Positions 16,593 to 24,793 of a stretch of 39,607 nt of DNA are shown here, piece by piece. Source of the DNA: CAZBUK01 sp964495085 (GTDB lineage: Bacteria; Bacteroidota; Ignavibacteria; T3Sed10-11). Where the stretch lies: contig CAZBUK010000030.1 in NCBI GenBank assembly GCA_964495085.1, positions 1-39,607 on the forward strand, given 5' to 3'. The notes beneath the pieces were generated by a model that saw only the letters and a list, made by a program, of their open reading frames with translations, did no database searches and had not been told where the DNA came from. Position 1 is the stretch's first letter. Every line of letters starts with the position of its first letter. Both the position numbers and the translations under genes were made by a program.

Positions 16593-18421
16593 ATCATTCC
16601 GAGAATTTCTATCGCTATGTCATATTTCTTAAAGGGCGGCAGCAGATATGCTCCGGCTACCATGTGTTTCGCTTCTTTTAAAAAATCGGCTGCTATGCGG
16701 ACGCCCAGAGCAGCGCCGTTCTTTTCGGCAGTGCGGAATTGCTCCCGTATCCCATCGGGTATGTTGATGCCCGGCACCTCGTTGTGTAAAAATTCCGCAT
16801 GCCGGAAGCTCCTCAGCGGCATGACGCCGACCATGACGGGGATGTTGAGATGTCCGATCTTGTTAATAAAATCCTCCATCGTGCGCACTTCGAGGACCGG
16901 CTGGGTGAAAATGATCTCCGCTCCCTCCGCCGCTTTCCGTTCGAGCTTGTCCAGTTCGTATCCCATATCATCGGCGACCGGATTTGCCGCGCAGGCGATA
17001 AGAAAACTGGTTTTATCTCCGATCGAATTTCCCATCAGATCCCTTCCCTCGTTCATACGCTTGACCGCCCTGATGAGGCCGACCGACTCGACATCGAAAA
17101 CGGATGTCGCATGCGGATAGTCGCCGATGTTGGCCGGATCTCCGGTGATGACGAGTATATTCTTTATGCCGAGCGCCTGACATCCGAGCAAATCGGACTG
17201 TACTCCGATCATATTTCTGTCGCGGCACGCGAGGTGGTTGATCGTCTCCATGCCCGTCTGCGATTGGATGAGATGGGATATCACGAGCGGCGTCATACGG
17301 AGACGCGCCCGCGCTCCGTCCGTGATGTTGACCGCATCGATCCCCTGGCGTTTCAGATAGGTTGCACCGTCGAGCACGCTGGACATATCGAGGCCGCGCG
17401 GGATATCGAGCTCGACCGTCGTCAGGAATTTTTTCCCGACGTTCTGTGCGAAGAGCGACCGTTCGCTGAGCGGGAGTTTCCGCTCGGTTTCGACGACCGG
17501 TTTGCGCTCCGGAATTTTTATCTCGAGACGCTCGAGAACCACCGACGATACTGCTTTCTTAATCTCGCGTATGTGCGCCGGCGTGGAGCCGCAGCAGGCT
17601 CCGATGATCTTAACCCCCGACTCTACGAGCTGCTTCGCGTACATCGCTAGATATTCCGGCGTGGCATGGTAGACCGATCTCCCGTCGCGCAGGGTGGGGA
17701 TGCCCGCCGCCGGCTGCGCCGACATGACAACCCCTTCCCGGTACATCGTCCGGATAATGCCGAACATTCGCTGGGGACCGACCGTACAATTCGCTCCGAT
17801 CACGTCGACTCCCCTGCTCCTGATATGTTCGACGACGTCGAGGGGAAAATTTCCCGAAAGGATAGACCCGTCTTCCGAAAAGGCTTTTTGAGCGATGATC
17901 GGCAGATCGGTAACCGCCTTTACGGCATCGATCGCAATGTCGAGCTCGTTCAGACTCACGAACGTTTCGAGCATGATGACCTCGACGCCTCCTTTGACGA
18001 GCGCTTCGGTCTGCTCCCTAAAGGCATCACGCATCTGGTATTGGGTAACTTTGCCGATCGGTGCGAGCAGCCGGCCGGTCGGTCCGACGGCGCCTCCCGC
18101 ATAGACGGTCAGACCCCGTTCCGCAGCCTCGTCTGCCACGCGGCGGGCGATTTCCGCACCTTTAAAATTTATCTCGTAGAGTTTATCCTGGAGATGGTAA
18201 TCGGCAAGTCTGAAGCGATTCGCCGAAAACGTATTGCTCTCGATGAGCTCGGCTCCGGCTTCGATGTATTCGCGGTGAATCCGTTCAACAATGTCGGGAT
18301 TCCTGATGTTCTGGATATCGTGGGGAAGCTCGGGGTATTCATACAGGTCGAGCAGGGTACCCATTGCGCCGTCGCAGATAAGCAGACCATCTCTTATCCG
18401 CTCCCGAAAAGGTTTCTTCAT
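16589..18421 (-). CDS. Bifunctional homocysteine S-methyltransferase / methylenetetrahydrofolate reductase
   Basis: A fusion that makes 5-methyl-tetrahydrofolate and transfers methyl to homocysteine, as in the YitJ-type proteins. Counting from the GTG at 18439, residues 16-305 are the Hcy-binding barrel: GDGAMGT-like CDGAMGTLL, GANCTVGP with zinc ligand C218, and GACCGSTP with C282 and C283. Residues about 335-616 are the FAD-dependent MTHFR barrel, with TVELDIPRG, LACRDRN, NILVITGDP and FTQPV. Possible starts are GTG 18439, ATG 18430 and ATG 18421; I use 18421 (MKKPFRERI), which best matches the family, but 18430 is also plausible. A good sigma-70 promoter lies upstream, and the stop overlaps the next gene. 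Confidence 0.93.
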   Translation of the reverse strand: MKKPFRERIRDGLLICDGAMGTLLDLYEYPELPHDIQNIRNPDIVERIHREYIEAGAELIESNTFSANRFRLADYHLQDKLYEINFKGAEIARRVADEAAERGLTVYAGGAVGPTGRLLAPIGKVTQYQMRDAFREQTEALVKGGVEVIMLETFVSLNELDIAIDAVKAVTDLPIIAQKAFSEDGSILSGNFPLDVVEHIRSRGVDVIGANCTVGPQRMFGIIRTMYREGVVMSAQPAAGIPTLRDGRSVYHATPEYLAMYAKQLVESGVKIIGACCGSTPAHIREIKKAVSSVVLERLEIKIPERKPVVETERKLPLSERSLFAQNVGKKFLTTVELDIPRGLDMSSVLDGATYLKRQGIDAVNITDGARARLRMTPLVISHLIQSQTGMETINHLACRDRNMIGVQSDLLGCQALGIKNILVITGDPANIGDYPHATSVFDVESVGLIRAVKRMNEGRDLMGNSIGDKTSFLIACAANPVADDMGYELDKLERKAAEGAEIIFTQPVLEVRTMEDFINKIGHLNIPVMVGVMPLRSFRHAEFLHNEVPGINIPDGIREQFRTAEKNGAALGVRIAADFLKEAKHMVAGAYLLPPFKKYDIAIEILGMI

Positions 18422-18472
18422 ATAATCCATCCGTCGCACGGACGGCAGGTTCTCCGATTTTTTTAAACTTAT

Positions 18473-18501
18473 ATAATAACTATAACGGCAATCTCATGCA
18501 A
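18473..18501 (-). promoter_or_regulatory. Sigma-70-type promoter of the methyltransferase-aldolase unit
   Basis: On the minus strand, TTGCAT (18496-18501) and TATTAT (18473-18478) are 17 nt apart. It faces away from the promoter at 18506-18534, making a compact divergent control region. Confidence 0.6.
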
Positions 18502-18505
18502 TACA

Positions 18506-18534
18506 TTGATAGTGAGAACCGAACATGCTATATT
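18506..18534 (+). promoter_or_regulatory. Sigma-70-type promoter of the DUF4920-like lipoprotein
   Basis: TTGATA (18506-18511), a 17-nt spacer and TATATT (18529-18534). AGGAG at 18571-18575 then precedes the ATG at 18585 by 9 nt. Confidence 0.65.
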
Positions 18535-18584
18535 AAGAGCACCATTCTCACCTCACAGATCTTACGAACCAGGAGTTTACTGAA

Positions 18585-19127
18585 ATGAAAGAAGTATTCC
18601 GTCCTATGCTCATGATAGCTATTCTTCTCGTTTATGTGGGCTGTTCGACAGGCGAGAAAACACCCGATGACCAATTGACTCACTACGGCAACGATTTCAC
18701 GATCGAGTCGACTATCCGGGTTTCGGATGCGGTCGATCTTATCGATGAATATGACAGTGCGCAGCTGGCGGTAACCGGCACCATATCGGATGTCTGTCAA
18801 TCCAAAGGCTGCTGGATGACGGTAAAGGATAACGGAAAAACCGTCCGGGTTCGGTTCGTCGACTATTCGTTCTTCGTCCCCCGCGAATCGTCGGGCAAGG
18901 AGGTGAGAATAGAGGGAACGCTGAAGAAACAAATCGTGAGCGAGGAAGTTGCGCGGCACTGGGCGGAAGAGTCGAGCGATCCCGATCTCAATCCTGACGA
19001 CATTCACGGCGATCAGGAGATGATCATGATGACGGCCACAGCCGTCGCGATCAAAGGAGGGAGTGCAATCACCGACAGCCAGCAGGCGGTGATCGAGGGC
19101 CGCGAAGAACCGTCGCACCAGCACTGA
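18585..19127 (+). CDS. DUF4920-like lipoprotein with a CxxxxCW motif
   Basis: A 180-aa lipoprotein. The signal ends in a lipobox LVYVGC, so C20 is the likely lipidated residue. The body has an OB-like beta pattern, VTGTISDVCQSKGCWMTVKDNGKTVRVRF in its order of strands, with C71 and C76 in CQSKGCW. This is the hallmark of the DUF4920 family of small envelope proteins, whose function is not established. The two cysteines suggest metal or redox chemistry, but this is a guess. It is followed 52 bp later by the sigma-like gene on the same strand, so co-transcription is possible. Confidence 0.85.
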   Translation: MKEVFRPMLMIAILLVYVGCSTGEKTPDDQLTHYGNDFTIESTIRVSDAVDLIDEYDSAQLAVTGTISDVCQSKGCWMTVKDNGKTVRVRFVDYSFFVPRESSGKEVRIEGTLKKQIVSEEVARHWAEESSDPDLNPDDIHGDQEMIMMTATAVAIKGGSAITDSQQAVIEGREEPSHQH

Positions 19128-19179
19128 TGCCGGTACGTTACATGCCGCACGGCAGTCTGCTCATACCGGCTGTCGCACG

Positions 19180-19968
19180 ATGAACTATAACACCCACACC
19201 CTCAGCATAGATGTGAGCAACAACGATCGCGATATCGAACTGTTATACAACGAGCCGTATGAGCTCGTCTCTTCGCACCAGAATACCATTCGCATCATCG
19301 TCAACCGGTTCATACGAAGCGGCTTGTTCCGTCCCGCCGAACTGGAAGAGATCGTTCAATATGTCAACGAGAAGCTCCTGGCCGACAAGCTCCCGAAAAT
19401 GCAGCAGCAGTACGACCGTACGTACTTCGTGGTCACCTATCTTTCCAGGATCGTCAATAATCTGTGTCTGGAGTATGCGCGACGGAACAAAACCGTTCCG
19501 GTCGGTACCGTTCCACTCGATCATGCCGATCCGCCTGTCGATCCCGGAACGTCGGCCGACGACAGCCTGCTGATCAGAGACGAATGCAGAAACCTGGAAG
19601 TTATCCTGAAGATGTACGGCGGCAATAGAGCGCGGACGCTGTTATACCTGAAAGCTCTCTACAGCGTACGTACCACTCACGAAGATCTCAGCGCCGTGTT
19701 TCCGGGAATTTCGAATGAAGATATCGCGGATATGACAAACCGGTACCAAGCGGGATCGCATACCGACAAGGAAATCTATGAACTGTTGACCGATTTGAGC
19801 AACAGATACGAACGAAAACAGATCACCGCGGATGCAACCAGAAAATGGATTCAGGCGAAAATAACCGAAATCATCGGACTGCTGAATGGTGTCCCCCAGG
19901 AATCAAATCACAATAAAGAGACGCTGAAAATTTTGTTCCAAAAATATTGCGAGTCGGTTCCAGATTAA
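19180..19968 (+). CDS. Divergent sigma-70-like protein (region 2 visible, region 4 unclear)
   Basis: A 262-aa protein. Residues about 28-105 resemble sigma region 2 of ECF factors: a helix around HQNTIRIIVNRFIR, an acidic ELEEIVQYVNEKLL helix, and YLSRIVNNLCLEYARRNK at 87-104, the usual RIARNxxxDxxRR core. Residues 106-262 are mostly helical but do not show the normal region-4 helix-turn-helix; a weak THEDLSAVFPGISNEDIADM stretch is the nearest match. The next gene, 53 bp downstream, is an anti-sigma-like membrane protein, which supports a regulator role. It could instead be a sigma-derived protein that no longer binds a -35. No strong ribosome binding site is seen. Confidence 0.65.
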   Translation: MNYNTHTLSIDVSNNDRDIELLYNEPYELVSSHQNTIRIIVNRFIRSGLFRPAELEEIVQYVNEKLLADKLPKMQQQYDRTYFVVTYLSRIVNNLCLEYARRNKTVPVGTVPLDHADPPVDPGTSADDSLLIRDECRNLEVILKMYGGNRARTLLYLKALYSVRTTHEDLSAVFPGISNEDIADMTNRYQAGSHTDKEIYELLTDLSNRYERKQITADATRKWIQAKITEIIGLLNGVPQESNHNKETLKILFQKYCESVPD

Positions 19969-20021
19969 CAGGCCGAAACAATATATAGTAATATGAGACT
20001 CTATCGGTCCTGTAGTGCGGC

Positions 20022-20789
20022 ATGAAAACGAAAAGCCTTTTCAATAATGACAACCATCTAAACGACGCGGGGATATACCTCTACGTCGATGCCCTCAAAC
20101 TCGGAATGATTGAGCGGCTGCCGGCCGAGGTGACCCTGCATGTGGAGGATTGCGCCCGCTGTAAGCAGGAAATCTTTAGCCTCCATGTGGCCGTTGCCGA
20201 CCAGGACTATGGGCCGTTGGGTCCGCATCCCTACTTCGATCAAAAAAAAACGGCTTCTTTCTTAACCATTAGTACGTTCGCTCGGCTCGCTGCCGCGGTA
20301 CTGGTAGGGACCGGAATTGTCCTGTTTGTTTATTTCAACCTCTTCAAGGAACAACCACCGGCTGTGACGGAGGAACATATTCAACCGGATAGCGTCCTGA
20401 CCGAAGCTCCGCCCGACCATCCCACCCGACAACCAGATGCACCTCCCGCCACAGATGCCGAAAGTGAACGATTTGCGGCAAACTTCACCTCATCCCCGTT
20501 TTATGAAAATCTGATCGGACAAACGCTCCGATCGGCCGATCTGAGGGTGACAAGTCCCGCATCCGGGGCGCGTATGACCGGAGCGATCGCTTTCACATGG
20601 GAGACGAGATTCACCGGACAGCTCACCCTGCGGATTCTGGCCAACGATGAACGGGAGGTTTTTAACCGCCGCGTCGCCGGCCCCGGTCATACCTTCAAGG
20701 GAAATCTTGAACCGGGATTGTATTATTGGCGTCTCGAATCGGATGAAGAGCTTCTGTTCGTCGATAAATTTATCATACCCGTTAAATAA
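20022..20789 (+). CDS. ZAS-type membrane anti-sigma factor-like protein
   Basis: A 255-aa protein with one membrane span. The cytoplasmic N-terminus carries H40-x3-C44-x2-C47 (HVEDCARC), the zinc-binding anti-sigma motif. A transmembrane helix follows at about 84-108 (LAAAVLVGTGIVLFVYFNLF). Residues 109-170 form a Pro- and acid-rich stalk. The last ~80 residues look like a small beta-sandwich (FTWETRFTGQLTLRIL ... GLYYWRLES) outside the membrane. This layout is that of sigma regulators that sense an envelope signal. It lies just behind the sigma-like gene and probably binds its product. Binding is inferred from order and motif only. Confidence 0.82.
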   Translation: MKTKSLFNNDNHLNDAGIYLYVDALKLGMIERLPAEVTLHVEDCARCKQEIFSLHVAVADQDYGPLGPHPYFDQKKTASFLTISTFARLAAAVLVGTGIVLFVYFNLFKEQPPAVTEEHIQPDSVLTEAPPDHPTRQPDAPPATDAESERFAANFTSSPFYENLIGQTLRSADLRVTSPASGARMTGAIAFTWETRFTGQLTLRILANDEREVFNRRVAGPGHTFKGNLEPGLYYWRLESDEELLFVDKFIIPVK

Positions 20790-20875
20790 TTCCGGATTAT
20801 TTTCCCTCCCCGTTTCCATTATACCCACCTCGCTGCATATATACCTGTATATAAAACACCAACGGGAGGAACCGC

Positions 20876-21604
20876 ATGCACCACTCATTCGGTCGTATTT
20901 CTATCTATTTCTTTCTCATCCTCGTCATCGCCGTCTCGGGCTGCAGCGACGACGATCCGGCCGGTCCGAGTGACCAACAGCCCGAGATCCCTCTTCTTGA
21001 ATTATTCGGTCCAGAAACAGACACACACGACGAAGGGTATTTTACCGTTCAAGGTTACATCAATGCGATTACGTCAAGCAGTCAATACGCCTGGATTTTT
21101 CTCGGATTGCCGGGTGCGAGAAATAATCAAGGAGATTGGGAATGGGCGTTCACGATCGACGGGGTGACATCGAGGCTCGTTGCGTCGTATAATAACGATG
21201 GAACTGTCTCCTGGAAATTAACCCTGAACGGAACCGATAGCCAGGGGACAACTTTCGATAATCGGACGATCTTCGAAGGCGTCAGTTCGGCAGACGGAAA
21301 AGAGGGAAGGTTCAGTTATTATGCCGAGAATACGGGATCAGAATTGTCCCGCGTTGAATGGGAAACAGCAGCCGACGAGACCATCACTGCGCTGCTTACC
21401 GAGTACAATCAACTGTCCGGCGCAGTCGATACCCGATCGACTATCGTTAATAAGCCTGATAAATCCGGATCGTTTAAGACCGAACGGCTGACGAGCGGAA
21501 CTTTTGTGCTTACATTCGATTCCGAATGGGACGCGAACGGTGAGGGATGGTGGAAGCGTTTCGATTCACAGGGCAACGTTGAAAGCGAAGGTATTTGGGA
21601 GTGA
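20876..21604 (+). CDS. Hypothetical lipoprotein
   Basis: A 242-aa product with a signal anchor and lipobox AVSGC, lipidated Cys at 23, followed by SDDDPAGPSD, an acidic tether typical of exported lipoproteins. The rest is beta-rich with many Gly, Thr, Asp and Trp (SSQYAWIFLGLPG, GDWEWAFTIDG) and ends in a WWKRFDSQGNVESEGIWE-type strand pair. I do not recognise a family. GGGAGGAA precedes the ATG by 4-5 nt. It comes after the sigma/anti-sigma pair and overlaps the region before the small barrel gene, so a shared envelope function is plausible. Confidence 0.75.
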   Translation: MHHSFGRISIYFFLILVIAVSGCSDDDPAGPSDQQPEIPLLELFGPETDTHDEGYFTVQGYINAITSSSQYAWIFLGLPGARNNQGDWEWAFTIDGVTSRLVASYNNDGTVSWKLTLNGTDSQGTTFDNRTIFEGVSSADGKEGRFSYYAENTGSELSRVEWETAADETITALLTEYNQLSGAVDTRSTIVNKPDKSGSFKTERLTSGTFVLTFDSEWDANGEGWWKRFDSQGNVESEGIWE

Positions 21605-21663
21605 GAGGTCGGAGCGGCCATGCAGACAAAATTATTCAAACACTCATTTTTCTTGGAGGAAAT

Positions 21664-22218
21664 ATGCGACGGTATTTAGCGGTTGTATTACTTTGCAGCA
21701 TGCTTTCATTTCTGGCCTACGGACAGGGAATCGGGTTCTATGCGATCGGAGGCGGGCTCGGATTCGTCAATGTATCCCCTGGCGCATCCGATGAATCGCT
21801 GAGCGGTTTCGGTTTCCACGCCCGGGCGAACATGGGCGATCTGACGAAGGGGTTACGGTTGATTCCGGAAATACATTACTGGTCGACATCGAAGGATTTC
21901 GAGGGAGCGGAATTGAAATTCAGCGATTTTGCAATCAACGCCAATGTGCAGTACCGGTTTGAGACCGAAGGATCTGTTGAACCGTACTTAGGAGGAGGAC
22001 TCGGGTTGAATTTCGTTAGCTCCACCGTAGGGGTTTCAATTCCCTTTTTCGGCTCTTCGAGCGTAAGTGCAACGACCATGGAGATTGGATTCAACCTGCT
22101 CGGAGGTGCGCATTTTAATCTGGACGGCAATCTCACACCCTTTGGTGAGGTCAGGTACGTGCTCGCCAGCAATATGAACCACTTCATAATTATGGCGGGT
22201 GTTCTTTATTATCTGTAA
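21664..22218 (+). CDS. Small outer-membrane beta-barrel protein
   Basis: A 184-aa protein with a signal peptide (MRRYLAVVLLCSMLSFLAYGQ). It shows about eight amphipathic strands, for example GFGFHARANMGDL, LRLIPEIHYWS, DFAINANVQYRFE, VEPYLGGGLGLNFV and MEIGFNLLGGAHFNL, and ends HFIIMAGVLYYL. This matches OmpA/OmpW-like eight-stranded barrels. GGAGGA lies 3 nt before the ATG at 21664, which decides the start against an in-frame start at 21595 that would overlap the previous gene. It is probably co-transcribed with the lipoprotein 60 bp upstream, and a strong terminator follows. Confidence 0.85.
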   Translation: MRRYLAVVLLCSMLSFLAYGQGIGFYAIGGGLGFVNVSPGASDESLSGFGFHARANMGDLTKGLRLIPEIHYWSTSKDFEGAELKFSDFAINANVQYRFETEGSVEPYLGGGLGLNFVSSTVGVSIPFFGSSSVSATTMEIGFNLLGGAHFNLDGNLTPFGEVRYVLASNMNHFIIMAGVLYYL

Positions 22219-22260
22219 ATCAGGTTGTTCAACCCGTTCCGGGGGGGATAGCGGAATCGG

Positions 22261-22299
22261 AAATGCGGAGCCGGAGTGACGTTCCGGCTCCGCATTTTT
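22261..22299 (+). terminator. Terminator after the small barrel gene
   Basis: A 14-bp stem AATGCGGAGCCGGA/TCCGGCTCCGCATT with a 7-nt loop, then TTTAT. It also lies 34 bp beyond the end of the convergent ornithine aminotransferase gene and may serve both strands. Confidence 0.85.
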
Positions 22300-22332
22300 A
22301 TATCAAACCGAACCGCTCATGTAAAAAGACAT

Positions 22333-23523
22333 CTAAGCAGTCAATACCTTGCTGATTCTCTCAAATGCCCAGTCGAGTTCCTCTTTTTTAATGATGAGAG
22401 GGGGTGCGAAACGAATCACGGTATCGTGCGTCTCTTTGCAGAGAAGACCCTCCTCTTTCAGTTTTTCGCAATAAGGTCTGGCTTTGGCGTTCAACTCCAT
22501 GCCGATCCACAATCCCCGTCCACGAACCTCCTTAATGACCGGAACCCGTATTGTCCTGAGTTTATTCAGAAAGTATTCGCCGAGCGAGGCCGAGTTCTCA
22601 ACCAGCTTCTCCTCAAGCAGTACTTTCAACGCCGCACGGGCAATCGCGCAACCGAGCGGATTGCCGCCGAACGTACTTCCATGCTCGCCCGGATTAAATA
22701 CGCCGAGAACTTCTTTTTTCGAGAGGACCGCGGATACCGGGTAAAAACCGCCCGATAGCGCTTTCCCGATTATCACCGCATCGGGCTGTACGTTCTCCCA
22801 CTGATACGCGAACATTTTTCCGGCACGGCCCAGTCCCGATTGAATCTCATCGAGGATGAACAGAACGTTGTGCTGTTTACAGATATCGTACGCCTCTCTG
22901 AGAAATCCCTCGGGCGGAATGATGATGCCCGCTTCTCCCTGGATCGGCTCGACGAGGAATGCGGCGGTATCGGGTGTGATAGCTCCGGCCAATGCTTTTG
23001 CATCGCCGAACGGAATTATCGTGAAACCGGGAGTGAAGGGTCCGAACCCGCGACGGTAGTCCTCTTCCGTCGAGAAACTGACGACGGTCGTCGTACGCCC
23101 ATGAAAATTATTCGCGCAGACCACTATCTCCGCTTTTCCGTCGGGTATCCCCTTCACGGTATATCCCCACTTTCTTGCCGCTTTGATCGCCGTCTCGACT
23201 GCTTCCGCCCCCGAGTTCATCGGGAGGGATACGTCCATACCGGATATTTCATGCAGCTCTTTATACAGCAGCGGCAGCTGATCGTTTCTGAACGCCCGCG
23301 ACGTGAGTGTCAGCTTCCCCATCTGAGTTCTTGCAGCGTCGGCTATCATCGGGTGACAATGTCCCTGGTTGACCGCTGAATACGAGGCGAGGAAATCTAG
23401 GTATTTTTTCCCCTCAACGTCGTAGAGCCATATTCCTTCTCCTCTTTCGATGACGACATCGAGCGGATGGTAATTATGAGCGCCGTACCGCTCCTCAAGC
23501 TGTATATATTCCGTTGTGGTCAT
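22333..23523 (-). CDS. rocD: Ornithine aminotransferase
   Basis: A 396-aa class III PLP enzyme that moves the delta-amino group of ornithine to 2-oxoglutarate, giving glutamate semialdehyde and glutamate. The family start YGAHNYHPLDVVIERGEG, the SGAEAVETAIKAARKWGY motif (104-121), ANNFHGRT, the LVEPIQGEAGI and LDEIQSGLGR motifs, and PLP-lysine K254 in IIGKALSGG are all present. Overall similarity to RocD is clearly higher than to acetylornithine aminotransferases. AAGGAG lies 6 nt before the ATG. It stands alone, between a terminator on its left and a hairpin on its right, so it probably has its own promoter. No arginase or proline genes are adjacent. Confidence 0.96.
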   Translation of the reverse strand: MTTTEYIQLEERYGAHNYHPLDVVIERGEGIWLYDVEGKKYLDFLASYSAVNQGHCHPMIADAARTQMGKLTLTSRAFRNDQLPLLYKELHEISGMDVSLPMNSGAEAVETAIKAARKWGYTVKGIPDGKAEIVVCANNFHGRTTTVVSFSTEEDYRRGFGPFTPGFTIIPFGDAKALAGAITPDTAAFLVEPIQGEAGIIIPPEGFLREAYDICKQHNVLFILDEIQSGLGRAGKMFAYQWENVQPDAVIIGKALSGGFYPVSAVLSKKEVLGVFNPGEHGSTFGGNPLGCAIARAALKVLLEEKLVENSASLGEYFLNKLRTIRVPVIKEVRGRGLWIGMELNAKARPYCEKLKEEGLLCKETHDTVIRFAPPLIIKKEELDWAFERISKVLTA

Positions 23524-23586
23524 ACAGATCTCCTTACGATGAACCGGGTGTTAATGAAGCGGGAATGGTGACCGCGGGGATTGCAG

Positions 23587-23619
23587 CAAAACCCGGCCGG
23601 GTGTGAAAACGGCCGGGTT
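23587..23619 (-). terminator. Terminator after the YdeI-like gene
   Basis: A perfect 10-bp inverted repeat AACCCGGCCG/CGGCCGGGTT (23590-23599 and 23610-23619) with a 10-nt loop. Read on the minus strand it is followed by TTTTGCTG. It lies between the YdeI-like gene and rocD. Confidence 0.55.
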
Positions 23620-23732
23620 CCATTCGGAAATTACATGAAGGTACGAAATCACCGTCACATCTTCAATCCGGCAGGGATGTAACGAATAAGGGAATTACTA
23701 TGCGGTATATTCACGGTGCGGGTTACGATTAC

Positions 23733-24341
23733 TTATCCGGCCGGGCGGCGAAGCGGTTTGATGCGCTGTCCCTCCTCCGAATCCCGTATCAATATATCGA
23801 GCCGTTTCCGACGGGTCTCCTCCCGCTTCGCGCTGATCACCCACCAAATTGCGGTTCGTCGATATCCGGGGGGGTGCGCATTGAAATTGCTCCACGCGAT
23901 CTTATTCGCCCGGAAGAGCTTTGCGTAATCCTCTGGTAGTACAACCGACTTCTGCTCGTACGATGCCGTTCGAGTTTTACGAGCATCTTTCCTTGCAAAT
24001 GCAGCTTCCCCGGACGGGCGCATCAAACCCAGTTTCCGGAGCGCTGAAACCCGCTCGATATTAATTTCGCTCCAGTTGCTCCCGGGCCTCCGCGGCGTAA
24101 ACCGTATACAGTACCTCTTCTCGTCGATCGATTTGCGGATGCCGTCAATCCAGCCGAAGCACAGGGCTTCATCGACCGATTCCGGCCACGTGATGCCGGG
24201 CTTCCCCGTCCCTTTTTTATAGTAACCGACCCACAATTCGGTCTCGCGATGGTGGTTTTTCTCGAACCACCAACGCAGTTCGGATTGATTCCTGAAGTAG
24301 ACGGGTTTCGGCCGACGTATCGATGCTTTGGATGAATTCAT
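23733..24341 (-). CDS. YdeI/OmpD-associated family protein
   Basis: A 202-aa cytoplasmic protein of the YdeI (OmpD-associated, sometimes called bacteriocin-protection) family. Typical features are LRWWFEKNHHRETELWVGYYKKGTGKPGITWPESVDEALCFGWIDG in its parts, then CIRFTPRRPGSNWSEINIERVSALRKLGLM, and a C-terminal FRANKIAWSNFNAHPPGYRRTAIWWVISAKREETRRKRLD block. The biochemical role is unsettled; a link to resistance against cationic peptides has been proposed for some members. It begins 12 bp after the cupin gene and is probably co-transcribed with it. No Shine-Dalgarno site is seen, consistent with coupling. Confidence 0.9.
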   Translation of the reverse strand: MNSSKASIRRPKPVYFRNQSELRWWFEKNHHRETELWVGYYKKGTGKPGITWPESVDEALCFGWIDGIRKSIDEKRYCIRFTPRRPGSNWSEINIERVSALRKLGLMRPSGEAAFARKDARKTRTASYEQKSVVLPEDYAKLFRANKIAWSNFNAHPPGYRRTAIWWVISAKREETRRKRLDILIRDSEEGQRIKPLRRPAG

Positions 24342-24353
24342 CCGAAGAATAAT

Positions 24354-24713
24354 TCAGAGCCGTTCAGGCTCATGAACCGTCCGCTCATTCCGGATGTTGC
24401 CGGTATTCAGGGTATCGGCGGGTTCGAAGAGCAGTACATGCGCTTCGGCTGCAGCCACAGGCTGATGCTCGATACCGCGCGGGACAATACAGAATTCACC
24501 CTCCTGCAGAGTAATATCACGGTCGCGCAGCTTGATGACAATAGATCCCCGGACCACCAGAAAAAGCTCATCGGCGTCGTCATGGCGGTGGGGTATAAAC
24601 TCCCCTTTTAACTTTACGAGTTTTACCTGCTGCCCGTTCAGCTCACCCACCACCTTCGGGCTCCAGTATTCCGAAAATAATCCGAATTTCCGGTTCAGAT
24701 TGACTTTCTCCAT
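24354..24713 (-). CDS. Small cupin-domain protein
   Basis: A 119-aa single-domain cupin. Motif 1 is present as GEFIPHRHDDADELFLVVRG, with metal ligands H-x-H, D/E and a final Gly. Motif 2 is GEFCIVPRGIEHQPVAAAE, with its His. Cupins of this size bind a metal and act as isomerases, oxygenases or small-molecule sensors; the substrate here is unknown. The start is chosen at the ATG at 24713 because GGAG lies 5 nt upstream. An in-frame ATG at 24749 has no such site. It is the first gene of a pair with the YdeI-like gene. Confidence 0.88.
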   Translation of the reverse strand: MEKVNLNRKFGLFSEYWSPKVVGELNGQQVKLVKLKGEFIPHRHDDADELFLVVRGSIVIKLRDRDITLQEGEFCIVPRGIEHQPVAAAEAHVLLFEPADTLNTGNIRNERTVHEPERL

Positions 24714-24793
24714 ATCTACTCCGTCATCTATTAGTGCATTTCCATACATCCTTCAATCCTGATTAGTCTCTACTACCGATCCGGATACATCTG

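Noticed and set aside
16053..17120. 355-aa open frame on the plus strand over the aldolase and methyltransferase genes
   Set aside because: Antisense to two genes with complete active-site motifs; no family features.
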